Below are positions 47,286 through 58,703 of a stretch of 64,000 nucleotides of DNA, one piece after another. Both the position numbers and the translations under genes were made by a program. The stretch is from Adiantum capillus-veneris. Its lineage: Eukaryota > Streptophyta > Polypodiopsida > Polypodiales > Pteridaceae. Numbering within the stretch: the first letter of the stretch is position 1; each line of letters begins with the position of its first letter. The stretch is from positions 95,740,412 through 95,804,411 of the forward strand of contig CM043963.1 in NCBI GenBank assembly GCA_014529385.2. The letters are read 5' to 3'. Under the pieces are notes generated by a model. The model saw only the letters and a program-made list of their open reading frames with translations. It was not told the origin of the DNA and searched no databases.

Positions 47286-49450
47286 TCAAAATTGATCTTT
47301 TGCACTAGAAGCATGATATGATTGCGATCGCCTCACGCTAACCACTTTCTCTATTCTGCATTTCAAGATTCTTTGCACTCTAGTCTTCTTCCTTTCTCTT
47401 CCTACTAAAACTCTGTAGAACCAATTGAACATTTTGTGCATGGTTGCTCTTTTTCCTCCCACCTCCATGCCTTGTATTTTTAAAATACACTGCTTTTGCT
47501 TGATAGTGTGAGCGCTCCATTCCATGACTACTCCAAATGCCCAATGAACCAAATGTGTTGAGAAAAACTGAGCTATGAGCAAAAACAATACGCTGCAAAA
47601 ATATAAACCTGTAGTTCAAACACTAATATTGTTTTACTACAAAGACAAAGTGTTCAACCCACCATGTAATGTTCTATGTGTGTCTCCCCCCAGGAATCCA
47701 CCATTTGCGTTGTGAAACTATTGATTACAAACTTTAAACTGGATATCTCAGCAGAAGTTAGATTTTCCTTTTCAATCAAACAAAAAATATCATCTACAGA
47801 CTGCCACACATGAGCACGCTTAATTCCTAGGGCTGCTTCATTACCTTTGTAGGTGGTAATGTCACACACCTTTTTCCACAATTGAAACTCATTGGGACTT
47901 TGGGAGTTAGAATAGTCTGAAAGCATATGCCTAGCTTTACTACCACCCATACATATACATATTTTATTAGGAAGATCATGTGTGCTTCCAGATGCCTTCC
48001 TATCCTTTGATAGCTCTACTGCACCGCCATGCAGGCCAACGCTTGATACAATAGATTCAAGTTCTTTGATACACTCTTTCCTTCTTTTTGCAGGCTCCAT
48101 ATTCCAAGCATAATTAATATGGAGCGTCAACAACTTGTCAAGAATTCGTAGACGGGCATGAAGAGTGCACACATGCACATTTATCATAGGAATCGGTAGA
48201 ATAGGATCCCAATTTGGATCGTCCATGTCTCAATTAGGGGGTACACTCTGGTTACCTGGGGATACCTTGAAACCATTGTTGGAGTGCTTTACCCAATGTT
48301 TGTGTAGTGGTCACACCTTTCGCAGAATTGACTGCAGCTTTGTCACCCTTACCCTTATCCTTACCTTCCGCAGAGTTGACTATAGCTTTGCCACCCTTAC
48401 CCTTACCCTTGCCCTCAGCTCCTAATAAGACTTTACTGTGGCAGCAATAAATGCATGGAAAGAGGATCATTGCACTTTGATTGCATCCTAACATACACTT
48501 GAGATTTTTCAAGTCTCCTGTCAAATGCCACTCCACTTGGAACGTACATAGACCTGAAACCTACAATCCTTGTCCTTCTTGTTGTTGCTGAATCAGGTCA
48601 ATGATTGGGGTGTGATTAAAATACCATTTGAGAGACTCATGTGTCTCATGTGGGAGATGAAAAGCTGCCAGCCACCAAATATTCTTCTCAGATTGAACAC
48701 CTAAAGAGGTGTTTCCCTTCTCGTTGGCATTTAGCTCAACATCAATGCGCACCAGGGCTCTATTCATAAGCGTAACGCTTACCCTTTCAAGCTGTTGACC
48801 TTAGACAATCTCGTACTCATCAAGCTTCACCACAAATATAACTTTGCCATCACACTCTTCCTGTGTCAACCCATAAAATCTGATCATTGACTCTTGGAGC
48901 TTCAACAAGTCAATATAGACATTATTGTACTCGTTGTACAAAAAGATTTGTTCTCTTCTAATGGCAAGACATCCTTCGCATATTGAGATCCACCGAGCAA
49001 GCTTGCAATATTGGCGCACCTTTTTGCGATGGTGTTCACAACAACCTAAACCAACCTTTTTCTCTGTGACCTAGTGTAACAAGTCTATACAAAGCTTCAT
49101 AGGCCTTGAAACTTATTCCTGCGCTGTCACACACTGCTTGACACACCTCTTGAGCTCCACCGCTTGAAGATAGCATAGACATCGCATGTCTCTTGCGCTT
49201 GCGAATGTGATAGCCAAATGGAATGTGTGTGAGATGATCGATTTACCGGTGCATATTACGTGCAGTGCGTTGTAGCTGAACATAATTGTTTAGACGACGC
49301 TCTTGCTCCATTTTTTAATACTCTGCCTTTTTAATAAGCTTTGACATCTCGTCATTTAGCTTCTTTGTCTTCTCATTGGGTTCCTCATTGACTTGCTGAA
49401 TGTCTCTCACGTTGTCAAGGCTAGGGACTTGCTACGCGCCGTGTGCGAGC
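47286..49450 (-). pseudogene. transposase-like gene with intron, unknown family (transposon gene 4)
   Basis: Minus-strand frames in order: AYEALYRLVTLGHREK region (49120), CKLARWISICEGCLA, IRFYGLTQEECDGK, VVKLDEYEIV (48805), NEKGNTSLGV and IIDLIQ (48590), EWHLTGDLKNLKCMLG then FPCIYCCHS (48535-48440, a Cys pair as in zinc-carrying transposases), a Lys/Gly repeat insert, DPILPIPMINVHVCTLHAR (48205), and SLDNVRDI upstream. A 70-bp GT-AG intron (47593-47662) joins HIEHYM to RIVFAHSSVFLNTFGSLG in phase. SSHGMERSHYQAKA and YFKNTRHGGG follow. Asp of TGDLK and Glu of GMERSHY are candidate DDE residues. Stops at 48786 and 48561 and frameshifts near 49030, 48240 and 47445 disable it. Confidence 0.55.
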
Positions 49451-49627
49451 CACAAAGGCTCCTAGCACACAGTCATACAACAGACAAGCTCACAAGGAAG
49501 AATGGTGTGTCACTCACCTTCCTGCGTAGTTGCGAATGAAGGATTCCCGCGCCGCGAATAAGAGGGAGACGCCGCTACGCCGCGCTCAACCGCCTCGCCG
49601 CCGTCGTGCCGTCGCAACGCTCGATCA

Positions 49628-49690
49628 CACACACACACACACTCTCACACTCTCTCTCTCACACGTACACACAAACACACACACAAGGAG
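49628..49690. repeat. (CA)n/(CT)n tract in presumed 5' leader
   Basis: CA and CT dinucleotide runs, preceded by a GC-rich patch (49545-49625, CGCCGC repeats) unlike the surrounding AT-rich DNA. Confidence 0.8.
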
Positions 49691-49771
49691 ATGGTGGAGG
49701 AGAAGGTGGAGATGGAGCAAGAGCAGCTTCTATTGCACAATGAGAGAATGAGTAAAAATTAGGTTTAGTGG

Positions 49772-49782
49772 CTTTTATATGA
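49772..49782 (-). promoter_or_regulatory. TATA box of the leftward transposon arm
   Basis: CATATAAAAGC on the minus strand, about 320 bases upstream of the first transposase-like coding frame. It probably starts the transcript covering the minus-strand genes. Confidence 0.5.
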
Positions 49783-50522
49783 GCTCACCCCATTCACACT
49801 TGGGCGCCCATACTTAGCCAACTAACTCCTTGAATATTCCAGTTAGAGTGCGCCTGTCATCGGCGATCACCCTTACCCTGTTCCTATTGGTCCGACAAGC
49901 CCGGTACCTGACTCTAAATAATACAACGTTTATAGATCATAGGGTGTCCGTGTGCCGTGAGGGTTAACACACGTACTTCTCTTGCAATGATGAGTAGGCA
50001 AAACAGAGATTTTTTTTTGCTTCCCTTTCATTGAAAAAAGCTGAATATAATCTCCAACAGTAGCCAAACAGTCTGTCTCTCCCATCTCCAATAAAACGCA
50101 GTAGCTTAGTGATATTACGGAAAGGCGGTGATGCATTGGTCATTGGATTTCCAGGGTAAATATGGCCATGAACCCATAAGCTGATTGCCTTGCATCCATG
50201 GTTCCGTAGCAGGTCTCCAGCATTGGGATTAGATGTGTCAAATCACACAATTGCATACTCTTGCTCTAGATCAACGTTTAATTGATATCATTTTGATTTG
50301 TTAGTAATGTCTTGTAGTGGTAGGGGATGGAATGACATTTGTGTTAGTTAATCAAGCAAATTAGTGAGAATGTGTAATGGTGACTGCTACAAGTAGGTGA
50401 AGGTGGCTCAATCTCATTAGAATTCGAATTGTTGATCATGACTGTAGAGAGAGAAATGTTGCAGCACACACAGGTAATGGAGTTTTCCATTGCACTCAGG
50501 TGGAGCATGAGGGGGAGGGAAG

Positions 50523-50606
<84 letters not shown>

Positions 50607-51063
50607 CAATAAAGGAAGAGAGAGTGGGAGAGAGGACAGATTTGCAACCTTGGAGGATCTGCACTTTTTCAAAAAGAGGCAGCCAAGAATGTTCCTTAAT
50701 GATTGGAAGAGGAAGTGACATGAGAGAAAAGGGGGGAAAGAAAGAGAGAGAGTTGGCTCATGTTTTAGAGAGAGAATGCACTGAGAGAATGTGAAAAACC
50801 TGTTTTTTTGGTAGGGGACTAAAAAGTGCCTCCTTTAATGAGTTCTAAGTGAGAGAGAGTGTTTTATATGTTAGAGAGAAGAGGGGTGGGAAAAGGAAAT
50901 TTGAAAATTCATTTACCCCCCTCTCTTTGGGGTTACTAAATAAACTATTTTCAAATTCAAAATATGGAAATGGATTTTTAAAAAATCTTAGCATAGGCCT
51001 TTTTGCCCTCTATTTTAAGCTTGGTCAAACTTGGCTTAAGCTTTAAGCATTTCCTTAAACTGC
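49783..51063. other. subterminal region of the transposon, no gene
   Basis: It holds a 75-base (GA)n tract at 50527-50601 and further GA-rich DNA to 50890, then AT-rich sequence up to the right TIR. It mirrors the CT-rich stretch inside the left TIR. No reading frame is supported. Confidence 0.55.
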
Positions 51064-51104
51064 CAAATAAAGAGGCCCTCCTATACCCCATTCACTTCCT
51101 AATG
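51064..51104 (-). repeat. right terminal inverted repeat
   Basis: Reverse complement of the left repeat, 36 of 41 bases identical, ending CCTAATG directly before LTR sequence of element B. Confidence 0.85.
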
Positions 51105-51785
51105 ATTACAGCTTGAATTCAACTCTTCAAGATAATGGTACTCTCTCACACTAGATATGCCCTGCTCATGAAGACACCATCTCTCACTCTCTTATTTCCC
51201 TCTCTCCCCTTTCTCTTTGAATTCAACCTCTCCATCTCCTTTCAATTACTCTTTTTTTACTCTCTACCCAATTCCTAGCCCAAATATTATCTCTCTTTCT
51301 TTCTCTCTCTATCATCCTTTCAAACCTGTGCTAAGATCCAAGCTCTCTCCTTAAGTCCTGCTCTCGGCAACCTCTGCTGCTTGAATCTCTAAGAAAAGCC
51401 CGCCTTCTCTCTTAGCCTGGTCTCTCGACTCCCTGAGTCAGGCCTCATTCTTGGTAGCCCTTGAGGCAAGCCTTGATGCAGAGGGAGATTCTCTCTCTTG
51501 ATTCTCCACAGAGAGCCGACCTTGCTACTCTTATTTTCAAGAGGTAGCCCTAGTTTTCTCTCACTTAGATATCGGCAAAGAGCACCCTCTCTCTCTAACT
51601 CTTTCTCTGGTTTCAAAGCAGAAGAGCTTGTCTCTCCCTCTCTCTCCTTATGGAGAGCATACACACACCGATGCTCGCAGATGCAACAAAAATCTCAAAT
51701 CATGCTCTCCAGTAGTAGCCGGCCCTTGGAAATGGAGCCCCTTGCCCCTCTTTTCCTTCCCAAGCAGACACCAACCCAAAAGGCA
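51105..51785 (-). repeat. 5' LTR of element B, outer part
   Basis: Continues exactly where 36451 left off: CAGCTTGAATTCAACTC here aligns with CGGCTTGTATTTGACTC at 28631. The match runs to CCCAAAAGGCA at 51785, the same border as in the other LTR. Confidence 0.87.
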
Positions 51786-53399
51786 CCTCTCACTCAAACT
51801 TGGCACACAGCTTGTCCTTGGTCCATTGATCTTTTCTATATGCATTTTTTGTGGTTTAGAATTTTGATTAGGTCAATCAAAAGTCAATCCCTAGGTCTCT
51901 TTTGGTGGTTTTTCACTTTGAACTATTTTTGGCAATTTTGATGAGTTTTTTGAACTTTTTTGACAAACCTCTTTTGGGAACTTTTGTTCACAATGGTCTC
52001 TGCTGCATGCTATATAGTTTCTGCAAAAATTCACATGGGGACATGGATCACGATCCATGTTCCACCCCTTTTGGACTTGGGATTTGGTGAGCTGATAGTA
52101 GCTGATGATGTTTGTAGCTTGCTCACCAAAATGTTTTGAATTTAGATCAATTTTGAGCAACCAAAGGTGAATTTTTGAGTCTGTTGTGACAATTTGGACA
52201 ATGTTCTCTTTTTGGCTCTTTTGGGAAAAGTGTTTGTCTATGTCTCAAATATAAATCTTTATGGGGGACATGGATCGCGATCCATTTTCCGTTAGGTCTG
52301 GATACCAAATTTGGTTTGCTGATTACTTGTAGTATCAGTAGTCTACTCCACCACTTATTTTTGGATTTGGACAACTTTTTGTCAGTCAAAAGCAAGTTTT
52401 TTGTCTGCCCTGTGGTTTTTGACTAGTTTCTTTGTTTGGCACTTTTGACCAATTTTTTTAATTTTTTTCCATGTTGCCTTTTAAGAAAGTTGTTCCAAAT
52501 GGTATCAGCTACCTACTGGTCAAATATTAGCTCCATATTTTCAAGGGTGACATGGATCACGATCCATGTTTGAACAATATGAACATGAAATTTGGCTAGC
52601 TCTATGCCATGTAGATGCTGAAGCTCAACTTTTTGTTTGCAAAAATGGCCTTTGGGGGTCATGGATCGCGATCCATGTTCCTCCATAGAATCTGCTTAAA
52701 CTTTTTAGATTGCTTCTAGAGAGTCTGCTAATGCCCTTGATCAACAAATTTTTGAATTTGGATCACTTTTCAAGTCTCTACCATCAAATTTTTAGAATTT
52801 CAAAGTTATGGTTGTTTTGGCCAAAATATGGTTTTCAATAGTTTTTGTCGTGATCTTTCAGCCCAAATTTGATGGTGGTAGTTCTACTTACCCTACTCCT
52901 AGGTACTAAAATGAGAGTGTGTTTTTTTAGCGAGCTTTTGATTTTGAGCTTTTGCAATGAAAACCATTTTTGCGAGATTTTTGACATTTAATTTGAAGCC
53001 TTTTCTAATGGCACAAAAATGTTAACAAAAAAAACAGACATTACTCATACAATACACACCAAAAAACATGCATAAGTTTCGAAATTTCTGGACTTTGATC
53101 TTGAACATCTATCTATATATGAACCGCAAAGCATACATCTATATATATATATATATATATATAACTATACCATATATATAGCTATACTATATATCATTAT
53201 ACTATACTATATATAATTATATCATATAACAATATATGCATGAAAACCTTGCATATGTACCTATTCATGCTCATCTCTGAGAAGACTATCATTGTTCATA
53301 ATTTTGATGACACTCAGAGGAAGATGTGAACACATACTGGATGGAGATCTATGCTTGCAACAAAACAAAATAGATGTTTTGGCAACCACTTAAAACTAT

Positions 53400-53646
53400 G
53401 TTGCCTTCGAGAAGGAAGATGTGGGCTGGATATTGCAAGCTATGCTAAAAAAATCCCTAATTATGACGTTTATTGTGAAAAATACAAGCAAATGCTAATG
53501 AGAAGACTAGCTTACGATTCTTGACAAGGTGTGTCAATCATGATGGTGTCAATGGTCAGATAGCTAATGGTGTATTGGATACAAACAAGTACTGCAAGTC
53601 ATGCATGTTGGTGGAGGAAGTGTACAAACTGATATCACAAAAGTAA
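53400..53646 (+). other. possible host exon fragment, unrecognised
   Basis: Frame pieces CGLDIASYAKKIPNYDVYCE (53430) and, after a shift, DGVNGQIANGVLDTNKYCKS with MLVEEVYKLISQ precede GTAAGC at 53643, a good plant splice donor. The family is not recognised, and with one frameshift it may be a decayed exon. Confidence 0.25.
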
Positions 53647-54179
53647 GCACAACCCTTCTCATGTCTAATACAGCCCGTACATTTTAAAATTGTCATTTAT
53701 AAGTTTACACATCTTGCAGTAGCTTCCATCTGTAAATGTTTCCCAAAGGACAATCCATGCTTAGACATTGCTCATCGTTTCTAACCTATATCCATAATTT
53801 TTTTTAAAATTGTCTTCTTTACTACTCACCTTGTTAGATCTTTTGATTGTAATGAGTCTTCAACAACATTTCAACAATAACAGAAATATTTCTCTTAAGA
53901 AAGAATGCATAAGGTATGCTACAATTGTCAATTTCAGCTTCTCATCTTACAAAGCCAATCGTACTACATATAAAGAGGTTTATAGAAGAGCTTGATTTTA
54001 ATCAATCTCACATGTATTTTTTCCAGATTTAAGGAATCTTGGTCAAGCCCATGTTTAGTATAGAGATCAGTGGTTGTGCTTAGATGGCTGATATTCTGCC
54101 ATAATTCATGTCATATCTTTAACAAATTTTCGAAAGGAAGAGCACATGTGAGATGGATGAAAATACTACTAGATCCAAT

Positions 54180-54428
54180 TCATCTGGATCCACCATAAGA
54201 CTGGCCTATGATGGAGTTCCTACCAATACCTACTACTGGTCCCAACCCCACACTAGGTCTCCTTGAATCCAAACCTTTCTGCATCATGGGTCCCTTGCTT
54301 GCACCTACTCCCATGCTCATACCCATTCCCATGCTAGGAGCCATCCCCATATTATTCATCCCCATTAGCATAACAAGAGAAACCCATCTCTTTTCCCATG
54401 CTTTTGTCATACTCTTGACTGTCCACAA
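54180..54428 (-). other. Met/Gly-rich open frame, uncertain
   Basis: An 82-codon minus-strand frame with alternating Met-Gly (MGMNNMGMAPSMGMG) and GPVVGIGRN. The opposite strand is also open. The low-complexity composition could be a fragment of a Met/Gly-rich host protein or chance. No function is claimed. Confidence 0.25.
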
Positions 54429-55289
54429 AGTATCATCCTTTACTCTTTTAGTTCACAGCTGATCAAAATCGATACCTATGGCTGCTCAAGGATTACATTT
54501 ACCTACCAAAAGATAGAGGATAATGTGAGTAACCAAGTTCAAACTAGAAAATTACACCAGTAAAAGAAGTATAAAAAATGTTACGACCTGCTACTATGTT
54601 AAAATCAATCAAGTCCTCGCTAAGACTATCAACCCAAACAACAGATTTTGTTTCAAACTGTTTGCGATCTTATGCTCCTTTATTTTCCCTATATGGCTAT
54701 CTCACCAATTAGCGGTGAAGGGTTAAAAGAAGATGTGTGCAAGGACTAACCTATATGAAAAGCCCTTGATAAAGTAGGTTGAGAAGGTGCTGATGCATTT
54801 GGTGAGAAATCTAGACAGACCTATTAACACATTCTCTTAAGAAAGATCGCAACTTGATTTGTTGAAGGTGAAAAATGTGTTAGTATATCAAAGGTGGCAC
54901 TAGCCACGATCACTAGTATACCTCCTTCGAGTTAGTGCCTAGAGGTGTGTAGTTGGGTAGTGGCTTGATGGCCACCTTAACATATGTTGAGCTTGTAGAA
55001 CTTGAAGCTTCCCCTTTGAATGAAGAACTTTGATTCTCACCAAGATTCTATTGTTTGGAAATTGAAAAGGCAAACAAATCTATTAAACGTGATCCAAGTG
55101 ATTCCAACAGGCATACCTATGTGTTGTTCTTTTGAGAGGGTCTTTTTTCTTTTTTTTTGGGGGGTGGGGGGGGGGGGGGATATATATAACATGTACAATG
55201 TTTGGGAGCATGACATTCAAAGAAACACAGTCTCAAGAAAGATCACTTGTATCTTCACATAAACTTGAAGCAACACATTTACACCTCCA

Positions 55290-56035
55290 TTTGAATTTAA
55301 AAGATCGTACAGCTCTGCAGTTCAAGGACCTGTACCTAGCATTGGTATAGCAACCAAGAACATCAACTTGACTTGAGTTACCACATGCCGTCAAGATGAA
55401 AAGATAGGTGATTGCATTTGGAGAGACACCCTTGCTTGTCATCCGCTCAAAAAATCCCGGAGCTTCTTGGCAATCAATGCATTCCAAGAGATGACATTCC
55501 AGATAAGAATCTCCTTAAGCACTTAATGTGTTTTCTAAAGTTCACTACACTTAATATGCGTGTCAATCAAGGCATTGCCAAGGACGACATTCTTTTTCAA
55601 CAATACCTCACTAACAATATCATCCTTAATTCTTTTGCACAAATCAACATCTTGCGTAGTGCCACATCCTTCAAGATCCAAGCATAGATGATTTTATCTA
55701 GAGAGACACCCTCAGTTCACATCCATCAAAAGCACCCCATAGCGTCCTAGCCATATCCTGACAAAATGTTTGTCAAGAGATGACATACAAGAGAGGATTA
55801 TCCGCAAACATTTTTTGTGCTTTCTAAACTACAACACATTTCGCATACAAGTTGACCAAGACATTTCCAAGCATTATGTATCCTTAGAACATTCTCCAAC
55901 AAACAATATCATCATGCGTTCTTATGCTCGTTCTTATGCCCATATCATGATATTGTGTCAAGATGCAAGCAGAGGTGATACATTCCTAGGGCGAATTGGC
56001 CTTCCACTCTCGAAAGATAATCAAGATAGTTGCAT
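55290..56035 (-). pseudogene. pentatricopeptide repeat (PPR) protein, PLS type, pseudogene fragment
   Basis: PPR proteins bind organellar RNA; PLS-type members act in C-to-U editing. On the minus strand the order is: a worn repeat (56030-55720), then LEGCGTTQDVDLCKRI (about 55665), DDIVSE, NVVLGNALIDTHIKCSEL (55600), VLKEILIWNVISWNALIA (55520), and after a frameshift APGFFERMTSKGVSPNAITYL (55460), FILTACGNSSQVD. NALIDMY-KCG, VSWNALI and GV-PN-ITY are standard P, L and S repeat signatures. Stops and shifts make it non-functional. No signal for start or DYW tail was found in the preserved part. Confidence 0.82.
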
Positions 56036-56145
56036 TTCATTTAGATATATTATATACTATATATAGTACTATATATACTATACATTATATAGTAAATAAT
56101 ATCATATATTATGTAAAGTTACATTAATATAATTGAAATAAAAGT

Positions 56146-56900
56146 AAAATAAGTTTGGCGGAGTTCAAGGGATTTGCAAAAAAAGGCAGAGTTCTGCAGA
56201 CTTGCAAAAAAAAGGGGGGAGGTAGAGCTCCCTCTTCATCCGCGCGCGTAAAATAAGTTCGGCGAAGTTCAAGGGATTTGCAAAAAATGGCGGAGTTGCA
56301 AAAAAAGGGCAGGTAAAGCTCCCCCATCATCCACGCGCGCGGATGGTGAGGGAGCTCTGCCTCCCCCTCTTTTTTTGATGTATAACATTAAATCTTGAAC
56401 GAGAAACTTGCATTTTTCCAAAAAATGTTCGAAAAAAAAGGGGGAGGTGGAGCTCCCCCATCATTTGTGCACACAAAATGTTCGAAAATCAAACAACAAA
56501 AAGGAGGGGGGGGGGGGGGGGGCTCCCCCATCATCCGCACGCACACGGATGATGGGGGAGCTCCACCTCCCCCTTTTTTTTTTTCGAACATTTTTTGGAA
56601 AAATGCAAGTGAAATAGATTTTTTTCCCAAAAGAAACCGTAAACCCCATCTTCCATTGCCACGTAAGTGGAGATGCTTATCCCTTTCAAAACATGGTCAG
56701 GCAACGGCCCCATACCATCAAGCAAGAGGCACGTCCCATTGTGCACGAGCCAACATAGGCATCACCATGGCCACCATGGGAACGACAAAGAGAACTCGTA
56801 AGGCAAAATATGGGAAAAAAAGGGGGAGGGGCTGGAGCCCTCCCATCATCCGTGAGGGCAGACGATGGGGGGATCCATCCCCCCCCCCCTTTTTTTTCGC
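56146..56900. repeat. cluster of foldback hairpins
   Basis: A module with arms GGGGGAGGTGGAGCTCCCCC and ATCATCCG occurs as hairpins at 56302-56376, nested 56406-56610 (60-bp outer arms beginning ACTTGCATTTTTCC) and 56813-56898, plus a half copy at 56208-56245. A unit AAATAAGTT-GGCG-AGTTCAAGG is repeated in tandem at 56146 and 56248. Arms are near-perfect, so RNA from either strand would fold tightly. These look like MITE/foldback insertions into each other. Confidence 0.8.
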
Positions 56901-57136
56901 TTAACATTGGTTTGAGGAGTTGCACTAAGGTGGAGAGGGTGGAGAAGGGAAGACAAAAGGGAGCCTGCAGTGGTGCTTTCAGTGGATCTGCAGCTCTGAC
57001 TCAACGTCTTCAGCCTAGTCCCCCACTCAACATGTCCATTCCATGACTCACTTGCCTCCAGCAGCTCATTCTGCAACGACTGCACAATAACTCGTTTTTT
57101 TCTTAGCAGTGGACGAATCAGTTTTCAGCTCATTCT

Positions 57137-57283
<147 letters not shown>

Positions 57284-57383
57284 TGAACCTGGTAGTGCTA
57301 CTGGAAGGAGATGTATGGAGATGCCTCTAGTATCTGTGATGTACCATCTTGGTATTTTATGATATATGATTCCGCTTTCATTA

Positions 57384-58650
57384 TGTATTCAGAGAGGGCT
57401 TTGGACCATTGGTTAGAATCGCGAGATATCAGGATAATAGATGCCTCAGTTTGTTTTTGCTAGAGCTGTTCAAACACAAGGAGATCGGGCAATGGGAAAC
57501 ATTCAAAGATGGAGATCACGGACTTCTTTAAAGCAGGGACTTAGTAGCCAAATGGGCATGCTTCATAGAAGACTTCACAACCCACTTATACCAGAGGTAT
57601 ATTAGCTGGAAAATCCATTGAGACTAGGAGAGCTAGACGCCCATGTCTATGAGGACGACCGTCACATCATTGATGGAGGCTCCATCAGAGGACTAGGACT
57701 ATTCTAGCACGACTTGGGAGAGGCCCAATGCAACTATTATAGAGGTGGACATTGACAAAGCTCTTCAATGGCCGATGCAATACTTTCTCGGACAACTCCT
57801 AATGCCTGATATTCTTGATAATTGATGATGATGATGCAAATGATGATGATGATTTAATTATTTCACATCATTTTTATTTTTGTACTCAGACATTGGATTA
57901 GATCCAGTAAGATTGTATCAATTTGGTCTCATGGCTCATTGAGTTGATTTGGGGGATCATGGCTCTATAAAGATCAATCGTGGGACATGTACACACTCCA
58001 GAGGGGATAATCCAATTTAGTTCAATCCACTATTGGAGTGAAACAAGGTTGTCCATTGTCTTCTACTCTATTTGGCATGTATGTAGATGAGGTTTCTAAT
58101 TACATTAACAGAGAGGGTGACAGAGATGCCCAGCTAGCACAGACATGAATTCCATTGTTGTTGTTGTATGTCGATTATATTTTGTTCATTTTTGACTCAC
58201 CGAAGTTTATGCACCGGCATTTAGATGCATTACATAGTTTTGCAGAGGATAGTGGATTGTTTATAAACCTTGGAGTGCCATTGGTCATGGGTTACGGAGT
58301 TGGGCACAAAGATGGCTTTATATAGAGAGCATCTTCTCCAACTCACAGGGAATGGGTTTTTTATTTGATCCAACTATATGGATACACATCTATATCATGG
58401 GTTATGGTGTGCCATTGGTCAGATACAAGCATCTTCACACCAGCTTGAGATTGAGATTGGTAGATTCAGAGGGATACCAATAGCTAATAAGATATGCCTC
58501 CCATGCCATACAAATCCAAAGATGGAGATGCATTATATATGTTAGTGCATACTGTATTACCAGATACAAGGTCACTTACATTGTATACTCAGAGAAGGCT
58601 TTGGACCCTTCTCTAGAGTCATGAGCTATCAGGATCAGAGATGTCTTGGA
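57384..58650. repeat. direct repeat flanking the LINE fragment
   Basis: TATTCAGAGAGGGCTTTGGACC at 57384 (to about 57450) recurs as TATACTCAGAGAAGGCTTTGGACC at 58578 (to about 58650), both followed by a GAGATATCAGGAT-AGAGATG-like sequence. A second pair, GTGCCATTGGTCA with GGGTTA, lies at 58272 and 58405. This suggests tandem rearrangement of one LINE. Confidence 0.6.
58026..58274 (+). pseudogene. LINE (L1-type) reverse transcriptase fragment
   Basis: The frame shows GVKQGCPLSSTLFGMYVDEV, INREGD, then after a TGA (near 58146) IPLLLLYVDYILFIFDS and HLDALHSFAEDSGLFINLG. These are motifs of non-LTR retrotransposon RT: the G-KQGCPLSP block, the Y/F-A-D-D catalytic box and the H-L-xx-L-F-C block. 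The catalytic box reads YVDY, so the second Asp is lost. Neither endonuclease nor 3' tail is recognisable beside it. Confidence 0.78.
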
Positions 58651-58703
58651 CTATATCTACTTGGGTTACACAGACACAGAGATAGTTTACTGAGGAGATC
58701 TGG

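Larger units (their letters stand above)
36452..51104. mobile_element. large TIR DNA transposon of unknown family, carrying an H3-like histone gene
   Basis: A 14,653-bp block splits the 5' LTR of element B. Its ends carry 41-bp inverted repeats. Removing the nested copia and its target duplication leaves 9301 bp. Contents: + strand genes at 42612-45204, a foldback element, then minus-strand genes at 45813-47051 (H3-like) and 47286-49450 (transposase-like), with TATA boxes near both ends. Left of the TIR are 20 extra bases (36452-36471). A clear target duplication is not visible; GGTTTGC (left) against GATTAC (right) is the best candidate. I cannot assign a superfamily. Confidence 0.75.
28002..51785 (-). 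mobile_element. Ty3/gypsy LTR retrotransposon B, 5' LTR split by a 14.65-kb insertion
   Basis: The element reads right to left. Its 3' LTR is 28002-29330. Its 5' LTR is 35797-36451 plus 51105-51785, which together rebuild the same 1.33-kb sequence. The internal part (29331-35796) has, in transcription order, gag, protease, RT, RNase H, integrase and, after the integrase, a second archaeal-type RNase H. I found no target duplication (ACAGT before 28002 against CCTCT after 51785), so one flank may have changed. Confidence 0.88.
51786..55289. other. intergenic DNA with repeated perfect palindromes
   Basis: Four copies of CATGGATC(A/G)CGATCCATG lie at 52042-52059, 52269-52286 (last base changed), 52551-52568 and 52660-52677, each following a GGGGGACA-like or GGGGTC run. 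A (TA)n tract lies at 53141-53163 and the following 60 bases are TATA-rich. Two weak coding-like stretches are listed separately. Otherwise I see nothing. Confidence 0.6.
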
